Source: an uncultured Oscillospiraceae bacterium
GTDB lineage: Bacteria > Bacillota > Clostridia > Oscillospirales > Acutalibacteraceae
Direction of reading: 5' to 3'
DNA length: 64,000 nt
Assembly (NCBI GenBank): GCA_900548305.1
Contig: URJZ01000001.1
Coordinates: 296,001 to 360,000 of the forward strand
How positions within the stretch are numbered: the stretch's first letter is position 1; every line of letters begins with the position of its first letter. Under the pieces are notes generated by a model. It saw nothing but the letters and a program-made list of their open reading frames with translations. It did not search any database and was not told the origin of the DNA. Positions 1 through 9,062 of the stretch are shown in pieces. The position numbers were made by a program, and so were the translations under genes.

Positions 1-760
1 TCAGGTAACCAAATCCAGTTCTTTTGGACGTCCTCATATTGTTGTATGCATTCCTTCCGGTGTTACTGAAGTAGAACGCCGTGCTGTTGAAGACGCCGCA
101 CGCCAAGCCGGTGCTAATCATGTTGACTTAATTGAAGAACCCATGGCTGCCGCTATTGGTGCAGGATTACCTGTAGGAGAACCTTGCGGAAGCATGGTTG
201 TGGATATTGGCGGCGGTTCTACGGAAGTTGCAGTCATCTCTTTGGGTGATATTGTAACTTCTTGTTCTGTACGCATTGCCGGTGATAAATTCGATGAAGC
301 AATTATTAATTATGTAAAACGCAAATATAATCTTCTCATTGGTGAACGTACTGCGGAAGCTATTAAAATGACATTGGGTTCTGCATATCCAAATGAAGAA
401 ATTGAAACTTCTGCATTGGACATCAAAGGTCGCAACATGGCAGATGGTTTACCAAAAAATGTAACCATTACAGGTTCTGAGGTACGAGAAGCTCTGGAAG
501 AGCCTTTGGGTTATATTGTAGATGCAATTAAAAACACATTGGAAAAAACACCGCCTGAATTAGCGGCGGACATTATAGACAATGGAATTATGCTAACCGG
601 CGGCGGTGCCCTGATTCGTGGTTTAGACCGTTTGATTACACAAGAAACAGGTATGCCTGTTCATGTTGCTGAAAATGCAATCGACTGTGTAGCGGAAGGT
701 ACCGGAAAACGTTTGGAAATTGAGCTTCCTACTCAATTCTACAAATCTCGTCGTAAATAA
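1..760 (+). CDS. mreB: Rod-shape-determining actin-like protein MreB (5' end cut off by window)
   Basis: C-terminal two thirds of MreB, the cytoskeletal ATPase that positions the peptidoglycan elongation machinery under the membrane. The open frame begins at base 2, before the window edge, and reads through RPHIVVCIPSGVTEVERRAV, then the nucleotide-binding segments VVDIGGGSTEVAVI and LTGGGALIRGLD, all diagnostic of the MreB/Mbl family. It ends at TAA 758-760. mreC follows after about 100 bases on the same strand, so this is the classic mreBCD-PBP2 order. Whether it is MreB proper or the paralogue Mbl cannot be told from this part alone; the neighbouring mreC and mreD favour MreB. Confidence 0.97.
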   Translation, partial: QVTKSSSFGRPHIVVCIPSGVTEVERRAVEDAARQAGANHVDLIEEPMAAAIGAGLPVGEPCGSMVVDIGGGSTEVAVISLGDIVTSCSVRIAGDKFDEAIINYVKRKYNLLIGERTAEAIKMTLGSAYPNEEIETSALDIKGRNMADGLPKNVTITGSEVREALEEPLGYIVDAIKNTLEKTPPELAADIIDNGIMLTGGGALIRGLDRLITQETGMPVHVAENAIDCVAEGTGKRLEIELPTQFYKSRRK

Positions 761-858
761 ATCACGTGTTAAAATGAAAACGGAAGCGGAGGGTTTGTGC
801 CCTCTGCTTATTTTCACTCTAATCATTTTGATGGTTCACAGCAAAAGGAGGACTGCTT

Positions 859-1743
859 GTGAAGGCTTTTTTTCGTAGTAAAAACTTTATTGTACTTACC
901 GCTGTTATTTGTGTCTTAGTAGCTGTTACGATTTATTCTGCCTGTACAGGCGGAAGTGCCATCTCCAATATATTCGGTGCGGTTATTTCCCCTATGCAAA
1001 AAGTAACTGCCGTTGCTACAAACAACGCACAAGCAAGTCTTTCTGAGGCCACTCGTTCTTATGAAGATTTGGTTACTGAAAATGAACAGTTAAAACAACA
1101 AGTAAATGAGTTAAATCAACAATTGGTGGAGTTTTACCAATATAAACAAGAAAATGCGCAGCTAAAAAACTATTTGGGATTGAAAGAAAACAATCCCGAC
1201 TATCAATTTGTATCGGCATCTGTTATTAACCGTGATCCAAATAACGTATACTATACTTTTACATTAGACCAAGGAAGCAATGCGGGAATCAAAGTAAATG
1301 ATCCCGTTATTACTGACCAAGGAGTTGTAGGTTGGGTGTCGCAAGTTAGTGCAATGTACTGCGAAGTAACGACTATTCTGTCTCCGGATACGAATATTTC
1401 CTCAACGGATAAGGTAAATCGAGAAAGCGGTATCATCAGCAGCAATGCACAGCTTGCCGACCAAGGATTGATTAAAATGGGACTTTTAGAAGCAGGTACA
1501 ACCGTTCAAACCGGAGATATGATTGTTACCAGCGGCATTGGCGGAAAATTTCCGAAAGATTTACTGATAGGAAAAGCTGTTGAAATAAAACCGGAAGAAA
1601 ATGACGTTTCTCTGTATGCAACCGTAGAACCTTTTGTTGATATAAAAACAGTACGCGATGTTATCATTATTACCAGCTTTAACGGTCAAGGTGAAGTGAT
1701 GAACAATACAAATTCAAATACCACTTCCTCCAATGGAGGGTAA
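859..1743 (+). CDS. mreC: Rod-shape-determining protein MreC
   Basis: 294-residue bitopic membrane protein that links MreB filaments to PBP2 outside the membrane. One N-terminal membrane helix (about residues 10-30) is followed by a coiled coil (about 65-110, rich in Glu, Gln and Leu) and a beta domain with the family pattern VINRDPNNVYYTFTLDQGS and TDQGVVGWV. The tail after about residue 278 is a Asn/Ser/Thr-rich disordered stretch. Start is GTG at 859, preceded by aaaggagg at 844-851. mreD starts 3 bases after the stop, so the two are translationally linked. Confidence 0.95.
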   Translation: MKAFFRSKNFIVLTAVICVLVAVTIYSACTGGSAISNIFGAVISPMQKVTAVATNNAQASLSEATRSYEDLVTENEQLKQQVNELNQQLVEFYQYKQENAQLKNYLGLKENNPDYQFVSASVINRDPNNVYYTFTLDQGSNAGIKVNDPVITDQGVVGWVSQVSAMYCEVTTILSPDTNISSTDKVNRESGIISSNAQLADQGLIKMGLLEAGTTVQTGDMIVTSGIGGKFPKDLLIGKAVEIKPEENDVSLYATVEPFVDIKTVRDVIIITSFNGQGEVMNNTNSNTTSSNGG

Positions 1744-1746
1744 TTT

Positions 1747-2265
1747 ATGAAACGCTTTCGAGTATTAAGGTATATTGCATATACCATTGAAATCATTGTA
1801 TTTTTTGTGATACAACAAACTCCCGGACTCATTCCGTCTTTTTACGGCATTCTCCCAACGTTGTTAATTCCCATTGCATGTTCCATTGCCATGTTTGAAG
1901 GCCCCATCTGCGCTCTGCTCTATGGTGTGTTCAGTGGACTTTTATTAGACTACGGTGTCAACTGTATCTTTGGATTTCATGCCCTTATTTTAGGTTTGAT
2001 TTGTTTTATTATCTCATTTTTGATACAAGATGTATTTCATAATAACTTTTTAACTGGACTGATTATGATATTATCAGCCATTCTAATCGTCACATTCCTT
2101 CAATGGCTATTTTTATATATCTTAAAAGGCTACGATTCCATTGGCTATGTGCTCTACCGTCATTATTTGCCTCGTGCTGCTTATACAGTTTTATTGGTTC
2201 CTTTATTTTACTATTTTAATCGTGGATTTTCCTATATCTTACGCGAAGAACGTTCCCAATCGTAA
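1747..2265 (+). CDS. mreD: Rod-shape-determining protein MreD
   Basis: 172-residue polytopic membrane protein with four to five hydrophobic helices and almost no soluble part, the normal size for MreD. Identity rests on length, topology, the segment QQTPGLIPSFYGILPTLLIP, and its place directly between mreC (3 bases upstream) and the PBP2 gene. MreD works with MreC and RodA/PBP2 in lateral wall synthesis. ATG start; TAA at 2263-2265. Confidence 0.9.
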   Translation: MKRFRVLRYIAYTIEIIVFFVIQQTPGLIPSFYGILPTLLIPIACSIAMFEGPICALLYGVFSGLLLDYGVNCIFGFHALILGLICFIISFLIQDVFHNNFLTGLIMILSAILIVTFLQWLFLYILKGYDSIGYVLYRHYLPRAAYTVLLVPLFYYFNRGFSYILREERSQS

Positions 2266-2386
2266 AACAACAAAACACTCTCTTTACCTATTTTTTTGCT
2301 TTTGTTCACCCATCCGTCATATAGCTATGTAAAAATAAACATATTTGCAGTGATATTTTATTTCCGTAAAGAAAGGAGCCGCTCAT

Positions 2387-4504
2387 TTGAAATTTCGTAA
2401 ATCCGGAAAAAGAAAACGCAGCCCCATCAAAGACCGTATCAAGTTGCGTTATGCTACATTGGGCGGTATCCTTTTGGCTTGTATGGGTGTATTTGTGTAC
2501 AGATTGGTCGATTGGCAACTGATAAACGGAGAGCAATACTTACAACAGGCAGATGCAACCTATGTATCTACAATCAATTTAAGTGCTGCCCGCGGAGAAA
2601 TTTTAGACACAAACGGCAATCCGTTGGCTGTAAATAAAACCGGTTACAATGTGACATTTGACCAAACTTACTTAGACAGCGACAATCAAAATAATGTGAT
2701 TAAAAATTTAATTCACCTGCTTGACCAAAGAAATGAACCTTGGATTGATGAACTTCCTATTGTAATAAACAATAAAGGTGAGTATACATTTATCGAGGGA
2801 AAAGAAGCAGAAATAGCAGAATTAAAAGGCAAAAACTTTTTAAATCTGAACTCTTATGCCACCGCAGAAATGTGTATGGAGCAATTAATAGAATTATACA
2901 ATATTGAAGGTTTTTCAGCTGAAGACACCAGAGATATCTGCTCTGTTCGCTATAATATGACCCGTAAAATGTTCAGTATTTCCAATCCTTATACATTTGC
3001 AGAAGATATTTCGAAAGATACCGCCTCCATCATTCAGGAAAACTCTACAAATTTGGCAGGCGTTACTATTGAAATTACCACTGTAAGAGAGTATAAAGAC
3101 GGAATGTTAGCTCCGCATCTGATTGGAACCACAGGCTCTTTAACAGAAGAGGAATATCAGACCTTAAAAGATGAAGGATATGCCTACAATGATAAAATAG
3201 GAAAAAGCGGCATTGAATCCGCGTTTGAAGAAGAATTAAGAGGTACTGACGGTACCAAGGTGGTTGAGACCAACCCTGACGGAACAGTAAATTCCGATAC
3301 TGTTACGGAACAGCCTGTTGCAGGAAATACTGTGTACACTACTTTAGACAGCAATTTACAAAAAGTAGCCAATGTATCCCTTGCAAATAACGTACAGGCA
3401 GCTCAAAGAGCCGGTGCGTCTACCTCTACAGAACATGATGGAGAAGACTGTGTGGCAGGTGCCGCTGTCGTTCTAAATGTAAAAGATTTTTCTATACTAG
3501 CTGCATCCACTTATCCAAGTTATGATTTGACCAAATATTTGGAAGACAGCAATTACTACACTTCTTTGGCAACGGATGAAACAAACAAACCGTTGGTGAA
3601 TCGTGCCTTTGACGGAAACTATGTTCCCGGATCTGTATTTAAACCACTTGTTGCAGCAGCTGCATTACAGGAAGGTATTATTGATACTAACACCCATATA
3701 GAATGTAACCATTACTACACGTTCTATGCTCCAAGCTACATTCCAACCTGCCTAGGATGGCATGGTGATGTAAATCTACAAAAGGCAATTAAAGTTTCCT
3801 GCAATGTTTTCTTTTATGACGTAGGACGATTGCTCGGTATTGATAATATCGATTTATATGCAAAACAATTTGGTTTAGGTCAGGAAACCGGTGTGGAAAT
3901 TGGTGAAAGTACCGGTACCTTGGCAAGTCCTGAATATCGTACCAGTAACGGAGGGGTCTGGCAGCCGGGTGACGTAATTCAAGCTGCAATCGGACAATCT
4001 GACAATGCTTTTACCCCGCTACAACTTGCAACTTATTGTGCTACCATTGCCAATAACGGCACTCGTTTAAAAACACATTTGGTAAAGCAAGTAACCAACT
4101 ATAACCGTGACCAAGTAATTTCTGAAACAAAGCCTGAAGTAGTTTCTCAAGTAGATATCTCAGAAGAAAATTTAAAAATGGTTCAAGAGGCTATGAGAGG
4201 TGTAGTGCAATCAGGCGGTACGGCAAATTCTGTATTTGATGACTATGGAATCGCAATTGCTGCCAAAACAGGTACTGCTGAAAATCCGGGACACTCAGAC
4301 AATGTAACATTTATCGCTTATGCACCATATGACGACCCGGAAATTGCCGTTGCAGTGGTATTAGAATATGGTTCTCGCGGTATGTACTCTATGAATGTTG
4401 CCAAAGATATTTTTGATGCCTATTTTTATGGAAAAACCGTAGATGAAAACGGAAACTTGGTGATGCCGGAAGAAACAAATAGTTCCGATACAGCAAACGA
4501 ATAA
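2387..4504 (+). CDS. mrdA: Penicillin-binding protein 2 (class B PBP, elongation transpeptidase)
   Basis: 705-residue class B PBP that cross-links peptidoglycan during cell elongation with RodA and MreBCD. A membrane anchor lies at about residues 23-44, then the pedestal/dimerisation domain and the transpeptidase domain. The three active-site motifs are present: SxxK at Ser416 (GSVFK), SxN at 471-473 (SCN) and KTG at 627-629. Start is TTG at 2387 with gaaaggag at 2371-2378. The stretch of about 100 residues between 100 and 200 is longer than in enterobacterial PBP2, as usual in Firmicutes. Last gene of the mre block; 234 bases separate it from minD. Confidence 0.95.
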   Translation: MKFRKSGKRKRSPIKDRIKLRYATLGGILLACMGVFVYRLVDWQLINGEQYLQQADATYVSTINLSAARGEILDTNGNPLAVNKTGYNVTFDQTYLDSDNQNNVIKNLIHLLDQRNEPWIDELPIVINNKGEYTFIEGKEAEIAELKGKNFLNLNSYATAEMCMEQLIELYNIEGFSAEDTRDICSVRYNMTRKMFSISNPYTFAEDISKDTASIIQENSTNLAGVTIEITTVREYKDGMLAPHLIGTTGSLTEEEYQTLKDEGYAYNDKIGKSGIESAFEEELRGTDGTKVVETNPDGTVNSDTVTEQPVAGNTVYTTLDSNLQKVANVSLANNVQAAQRAGASTSTEHDGEDCVAGAAVVLNVKDFSILAASTYPSYDLTKYLEDSNYYTSLATDETNKPLVNRAFDGNYVPGSVFKPLVAAAALQEGIIDTNTHIECNHYYTFYAPSYIPTCLGWHGDVNLQKAIKVSCNVFFYDVGRLLGIDNIDLYAKQFGLGQETGVEIGESTGTLASPEYRTSNGGVWQPGDVIQAAIGQSDNAFTPLQLATYCATIANNGTRLKTHLVKQVTNYNRDQVISETKPEVVSQVDISEENLKMVQEAMRGVVQSGGTANSVFDDYGIAIAAKTGTAENPGHSDNVTFIAYAPYDDPEIAVAVVLEYGSRGMYSMNVAKDIFDAYFYGKTVDENGNLVMPEETNSSDTANE

Positions 4505-4692
4505 AAGATTCCAAAAAAAGCTGTGTTTTATAAAAACCTGTGCTATAATATAGGCTACAAAAAAGAAGTAATCGCTTTTATGAAATGGTCAAAAATGTTC
4601 AAAACTTTTCAGCACTATCACTATGATATTCTTAGTTTTTATGAATTTTTTGTGAATTTATCTATTTCATCTCTAAAACTATACAAAAAATT

Positions 4693-4721
4693 TTGACTGC
4701 TATACTGAATTATGGTAAAAT
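4693..4721 (+). promoter_or_regulatory. Promoter of minD
   Basis: TTGACT at 4693-4698, 17-base spacer, TAAAAT at 4716-4721. Predicted transcription start near 4728 lies inside the weak gatgagg Shine-Dalgarno (4725-4731) before ATG 4739, so the leader would be only about ten bases. Confidence 0.6.
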
Positions 4722-4738
4722 ATTGATGAGGTTTTTAT

Positions 4739-5494
4739 ATGGGATTAATAACAGTTATTACATCCGGTAAAGGCGGAGCAGGCAAATCTACTGTTAGCGT
4801 AGGTTTGGGTTGTACACTTGCAAAAAACGGAAAAAGAGTTCTCTTAATAGACGGAGATGCAGGTCTTCGCAGCTTAGATGCTATGCTTGGCGTAGACAAA
4901 GAACTAGTGTTTGATATTTCTGACATTGTAAATGGTAATTGTGAACCAATTAAAGCAATCTATTCTTGTGAAGAATATACAGGTTTAAATAATTTATTTT
5001 TGTTGCCGGCACCAGCTTTAGAGAAACATACGATACATCCGGAGTTAATGAAGCAATTGGTTCCTATTTTAGCCAGATATTATGACCACGTTATTATTGA
5101 CTGTCCGGCAGGCATCGGTAAAGGATTTATCTCTGCTGTAGCAGCCGCAAACCGTGCTTTGGTAATAAGTACACCTGACCCTATTTGTATTCGAGACAGT
5201 GACAAAGTCCGTCAATTACTAGAGGAACGAGGAATAAGCCAACATCGTTTGGTAATCAACCGTTTTAGCTTTGAGGCATTTCGTAAAATGCAGCATTATC
5301 AAGATATTGATACGATTATCGATGAAACCGGTATTCGTTTAATTGCTGTATTACCAGACGACATTCATTTGCAAGCCAATCCTGCAAAAGCCGTGGTAAA
5401 TCATTCACGTTCGCCAGGAGCAATGGCTTTACAACGGTTGGCTGCACGCCTTGAAGGTGAATCTGTTCCTCTATTCCCACTAGAAAGATTATAA
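4739..5494 (+). CDS. minD: Septum site-determining protein MinD
   Basis: 251-residue ParA/MinD-type ATPase. The deviant Walker A motif SGKGGAGKST spans residues 9-18 (signature Lys11 and Lys16), switch I carries DGDAGLRSLD at 38-47 and Walker B is VIIDCPAG around Asp121. This fits MinD better than ParA, both by motif and by position after the mre genes. Two oddities: no minC or minE is found on either side, and the C-terminus (after the LQRLAARLEGES segment) ends in PLFPLERL without the basic amphipathic membrane-targeting helix usual in MinD. It may act with a MinC encoded elsewhere or serve another positioning role. Own promoter at 4693-4721. Confidence 0.9.
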   Translation: MGLITVITSGKGGAGKSTVSVGLGCTLAKNGKRVLLIDGDAGLRSLDAMLGVDKELVFDISDIVNGNCEPIKAIYSCEEYTGLNNLFLLPAPALEKHTIHPELMKQLVPILARYYDHVIIDCPAGIGKGFISAVAAANRALVISTPDPICIRDSDKVRQLLEERGISQHRLVINRFSFEAFRKMQHYQDIDTIIDETGIRLIAVLPDDIHLQANPAKAVVNHSRSPGAMALQRLAARLEGESVPLFPLERL

Positions 5495-5536
5495 TAATCT
5501 TCCGTTTCAAATTTATACGTAAAAGGAGGGGCAATC

Positions 5537-5944
5537 GTGAACATTGCTTTAATTGCACATGATGCGAAAAAAGAATTAATGGTACAATTCTGCATTGCGT
5601 ATTGCGGAGTACTTAGTCGCCATAATTTATGTGCCACTGGTACTACAGGCAAAATGGTAACCGAAGCAACCGGACTGAAAATCCAACGTTTTTTATCCGG
5701 TGCTCAAGGAGGCGACCAACAAATTGCTTCCCGCATCGCATGTAATGAAATTGACATGCTTCTGTTTTTTCGTGACTCTTTAACCCCAAAACCGCATGAA
5801 CCAAGCGATATGCATTTATTACGCTTATGTGATGCGCACAATATTCCATTTGCAACGAATATTGCAACAGGTGAAGTTCTTATTCATGGTCTGGAACGTG
5901 GAGATTTAGAATGGCGCAATTTGTTAAGAGAACCCGGAATGTAA
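5537..5944 (+). CDS. mgsA: Methylglyoxal synthase
   Basis: 135-residue enzyme converting dihydroxyacetone phosphate to methylglyoxal and phosphate, a cytosolic glycolytic bypass. Family signatures: N-terminal IALIAHDAKKELM, the phosphate loop ATGTTGKMV, GAQGGDQQIASRI holding the catalytic Asp, and the LTPKPHEPSD segment with the active-site His. Full length for the family. Start is GTG 5537, well placed behind aaaaggagggg at 5521-5531. It follows minD by 42 bases and is probably cotranscribed; mgsA next to min genes is a known arrangement in Clostridia. A very strong hairpin follows the stop by two bases. Confidence 0.96.
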   Translation: MNIALIAHDAKKELMVQFCIAYCGVLSRHNLCATGTTGKMVTEATGLKIQRFLSGAQGGDQQIASRIACNEIDMLLFFRDSLTPKPHEPSDMHLLRLCDAHNIPFATNIATGEVLIHGLERGDLEWRNLLREPGM

Positions 5945-5946
5945 TC

Positions 5947-6015
5947 ATCTATCAAATAACAAAAAGAGTTTTTGCTAGTTTTATTAGCAAAAACTCTTTT
6001 TGTTATTTGATAGAT
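5947..6015. terminator. Perfect 31-bp inverted repeat, probable terminator of minD-mgsA
   Basis: Arms 5947-5977 and 5985-6015 are perfectly complementary over 31 bases with a 7-base loop. It starts two bases after the mgsA stop. Followed by ATTTTT. Unusually long for an intrinsic terminator. Confidence 0.75.
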
Positions 6016-6130
6016 ATTTTTAACATAAATTTTAGATACAAATTTAGTATACATTTACAAAATTGCTCTATTTGTTCACTTTTTTTATTTTTATATATTG
6101 TCAATGCAGAAAATCTATGCTATATTTTGA

Positions 6131-6240
6131 GTTACCTTCGGCTAACTTATTATATTTTTTCTATGGTATTAATATGATATAGTTCCATTTTACATGGGAA
6201 AAAGTAGGATACATATATAGAAGAGTTAGCATACACTAAC
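6131..6240 (+). promoter_or_regulatory. Putative promoter and paired operator for the siderophore importer operon
   Basis: Two interrupted palindromes with GTTA...TAAC arms, 6131-6146 (GTTACC...GGCTAAC) and 6225-6240 (GTTAG-N6-CTAAC), flank a TATGAT -10-like hexamer at 6173-6178. They resemble half sites of DtxR/IdeR-type iron operators (GTTAG/CTAAC), which would suit an iron importer. No good -35 was found. Inference only. Confidence 0.3.
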
Positions 6241-6256
6241 AATTTTGGGGGTAATC

Positions 6257-7300
6257 ATGAAAGGCAGACTCTTAACCATTATTCTATCCATCACCTTATT
6301 CCTTTTGGCTGTTCTTTCCCTTTTTGTGGGCGTGATTGACATCAATTTATCTTCTCTATTCTCCGGTGATGCAAAACAGTGGGAAATTTTTATTGTTTCC
6401 AGATTACCCAGACTATTGGCAATCTTATGTACCGGTGTTGGTATGAGTGTTGCCGGTTTGATTATGCAGCAGCTTTGCATGAATAAATTTGTTTCTCCAA
6501 CTACAGGCGCAACCATTTCATCTGCCCAATTTGGGATTTTGCTGGCATTATTGTTTATGCCGGGATCCACTCTATGGGGACGAGCCATGTTCGCGTTTGC
6601 CACGGCAATTGTTGGCACATGGTTATTTGTATGGTTTATTCAAAGAGTAAAATTTAAAGATGTTGTTATGGTTCCTCTGGTTGGTATTATGTTCGGCAAC
6701 GTTATTGGCGGCGTTACCAACTTTTTAGCCTATAAATTTGAAATGACACAGGCATTATCCTCTTGGCTGGTAGGTCATTTTTCTCTTGTTATAAAAGGGA
6801 GATACGAAATTGTTTATTTGGTTGTGCCGCTTGTAATCATTGCATTTATTTTTGCCAACCATTTTAATATTGTTGGTCTTGGAAAAGATTTTTCGAAAAA
6901 TTTAGGTGTAAATTATAACCTGATTTTATTTATGGGCCTCACCATTGCTGCTGTAATTACCGCTTCTGTAGTGGTAGTGGTAGGTTCCATTTCATACATC
7001 GGCCTAATTGTGCCAAATGTGGTGGCCATGTTTAAAGGTGATAAAATACGCGGTACCTTAGTAGATACCGCCTTGTTTGGAGCAATATTTGTACTGGTCT
7101 GCGATATGATAGGCAGAGTGGTAATTGCTCCGTATGAATTGCCGATTGAACTGATTGTAGGTATTTTGGGAAGTATCCTTTTCATCGGCTTATTGTTATA
7201 TCGTTTAAAAAATGGGAGAAAAGCAATCAGACTTACAGGCTCCGGAACCACAGGCTGCGGTAATTCCAGCTCCCACTTGGATGGAGGTAGTCAAACATGA
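6257..7300 (+). CDS. Iron-siderophore ABC transporter permease (FecCD family), first subunit
   Basis: 347-residue integral membrane protein of the FecCD family with about nine to ten helices. Family signatures are SRLPRLLAILCTGVGMSVAGLIMQQLC and VGSISYIGLIVPNVVAM. ATG 6257 is preferred over the in-frame TTG at 6245 because the ggggg Shine-Dalgarno (6247-6251) lies just upstream of it. It overlaps the next permease by four bases (ATGA), so the pair forms one heterodimeric channel. Sequence character matches the YclN/FatD-CeuB branch that imports ferric catecholate or petrobactin-type siderophores; the actual ligand is not known. Confidence 0.9.
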   Translation: MKGRLLTIILSITLFLLAVLSLFVGVIDINLSSLFSGDAKQWEIFIVSRLPRLLAILCTGVGMSVAGLIMQQLCMNKFVSPTTGATISSAQFGILLALLFMPGSTLWGRAMFAFATAIVGTWLFVWFIQRVKFKDVVMVPLVGIMFGNVIGGVTNFLAYKFEMTQALSSWLVGHFSLVIKGRYEIVYLVVPLVIIAFIFANHFNIVGLGKDFSKNLGVNYNLILFMGLTIAAVITASVVVVVGSISYIGLIVPNVVAMFKGDKIRGTLVDTALFGAIFVLVCDMIGRVVIAPYELPIELIVGILGSILFIGLLLYRLKNGRKAIRLTGSGTTGCGNSSSHLDGGSQT

Positions 7301-8274
7301 ATCAAGCCGTATTCCGTTCAAACCTAACAAAAATCATCATTTTATCAGTATTAGCCCTTGCCGCAGCCACTGCTTATATGCTGACAGATGTGAACTTTGC
7401 CAATGAAAAACTGCTTTTATATGCAATGAAAATTCGCACACCTAAACTAATTGTTATGATAATTACTGCTTTTGCCATTGGAGGCGCCTCTATTGTTTTC
7501 CAATCTGTAATTAACAATCGTATTGTAACCCCTTGTTTGCTGGGGATGAACTCCCTGTATACCTTAATTCATACTGCTGTCGTCTTTTTCGCCGGGTCAA
7601 GCAGTATCCTTGCGGCAAATGCCAACCTTTCGTTTGCAGCGGACTTAATTATTATGGGTGTAACCGCAACATTAATCTATAGTTACTTTTTTAAAAAGAC
7701 AAAACACAATGTACTGTATGTATTGCTGATAGGTACTGTACTTACTTCTTTATTTTCCAGTATCCAAACAACCCTGACAAGGGTTATGGATCCAAATGAA
7801 TATGATAATTTATTAAATACACTTGTAGCCAGTTTCAGCAATATTAATACAGAAATTATTATTTTTTCAGTGATTGTATTGGGCGCAGTCATTGCTTTTT
7901 TAGGAAAAGATTTATCTGTTTTAAATGTTCTTACCTTGGAGAAAAATCAGGCAATTAACCTTGGTGTGAATTATGACAGAAGTATACGCCGTCTCCTTTT
8001 AGGCGTTACCTTATTTATTGCCGTTGCTACTGCCATGGTAGGACCAATTTCTTTCCTTGGATTGATTATTGCCAACCTTTCAAGACAGTTGTTAAAAACA
8101 TATAAACACAGCTTCTTAATGTTGGGATCTGCTTTATTTGGAATCATTGTACTTGTTGGAGGACAATTGATTGTAGAACAGGTTTTCACTTATTCAGTTC
8201 CTATCAGTGTCTTTATAACAGTAGGAGGGGGCATTTACTTCCTGTATCTTCTGTTAACGAGAAGGAGTGTATGA
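7297..8274 (+). CDS. Iron-siderophore ABC transporter permease (FecCD family), second subunit
   Basis: 325-residue FecCD-type permease with about nine helices and the pattern IRTPKLIVMIITAFAIGGAS near the N-terminus and GPISFLGLIIANLSRQLL near 250. It overlaps the upstream permease by four bases and the downstream ATPase gene by four bases (ATGA at 8271-8274), which implies coupled translation. Likely the YclO/FatC-type partner of the first permease. Confidence 0.9.
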   Translation: MNQAVFRSNLTKIIILSVLALAAATAYMLTDVNFANEKLLLYAMKIRTPKLIVMIITAFAIGGASIVFQSVINNRIVTPCLLGMNSLYTLIHTAVVFFAGSSSILAANANLSFAADLIIMGVTATLIYSYFFKKTKHNVLYVLLIGTVLTSLFSSIQTTLTRVMDPNEYDNLLNTLVASFSNINTEIIIFSVIVLGAVIAFLGKDLSVLNVLTLEKNQAINLGVNYDRSIRRLLLGVTLFIAVATAMVGPISFLGLIIANLSRQLLKTYKHSFLMLGSALFGIIVLVGGQLIVEQVFTYSVPISVFITVGGGIYFLYLLLTRRSV

Positions 8275-9029
8275 TAATGCAAATAAAAGATGTAACAAAA
8301 AAATATAATGGTAAACCGGTTGTAGATGCGGTAAACCTGGAAATTCCAAAAGGAAAAGTAATTTCTTTCATTGGTCCTAACGGTGCGGGTAAATCTACAG
8401 TTATGGGAATTATATCACGATTAATTGCCAAAGACAGTGGATTGGTTTCTTTTGACGGAACAGACCTTGAAAAATGGAAAAGCAAAGAGCTTTCAAAGCG
8501 TCTGGCAATTTTAACCCAAAGCAACAATATTCAAATGAAACTAACCGTTCGGGAATTGGTCGCCTTTGGACGTTTTCCTTACTCGGGAAACCGAACTACC
8601 AAAGAAGATGGAGAAATTATTGATCAGGCCATTGCTTATATGGAACTTGAAGAGTTTCGAGACAGATTCATTGATGAATTATCCGGCGGGCAGCGTCAGC
8701 GCGCATTAATTGCGATGGTAATTGCACAAGATACAGACTATGTTTTACTTGATGAACCCACCAATAATCTGGATATTTACCATGCAACCAATATGATGAA
8801 AATTGTACGTCGCCTTTGTGACGAATTGGGAAAAACTATTATATTGGTGTTGCATGAAATTAACTACGCCGCATTTTATTCTGACTACATCTGCGCGTTT
8901 GTAGATGGAAAAGTAGCTAAATTCGGAACTGTTAAGGAGGTGATGACAAAGGAAAACTTGTCAGAAATATACAAAGTAGATTTTGAAATCCTGGAAATTG
9001 AGGGAAAACCTTTATCCATTTATTATTAA
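8271..9029 (+). CDS. Iron-siderophore ABC transporter ATP-binding protein
   Basis: 252-residue ABC ATPase powering the FecCD permease pair. Walker A GPNGAGKST at residues 35-43, Q-loop near LTQSNN, signature ELSGGQRQR at about 136-144 and Walker B YVLLDEPTNNLD near 160, followed by the H-loop LVLHEIN. FepC/YclP-like. Starts at ATG 8271 within the stop of the upstream gene, behind agaaggag; a second ATG six bases later is an alternative. The substrate-binding lipoprotein follows after 33 bases. Confidence 0.93.
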   Translation: MIMQIKDVTKKYNGKPVVDAVNLEIPKGKVISFIGPNGAGKSTVMGIISRLIAKDSGLVSFDGTDLEKWKSKELSKRLAILTQSNNIQMKLTVRELVAFGRFPYSGNRTTKEDGEIIDQAIAYMELEEFRDRFIDELSGGQRQRALIAMVIAQDTDYVLLDEPTNNLDIYHATNMMKIVRRLCDELGKTIILVLHEINYAAFYSDYICAFVDGKVAKFGTVKEVMTKENLSEIYKVDFEILEIEGKPLSIYY

Positions 9030-9062
9030 TACATCAATAACCATGTAAAAAGGAGTATAAAA

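Noticed and set aside
5911..6177. 88-codon plus-strand frame after mgsA
   Set aside because: It begins inside mgsA and runs through the 31-bp hairpin; no ribosome site and no family.
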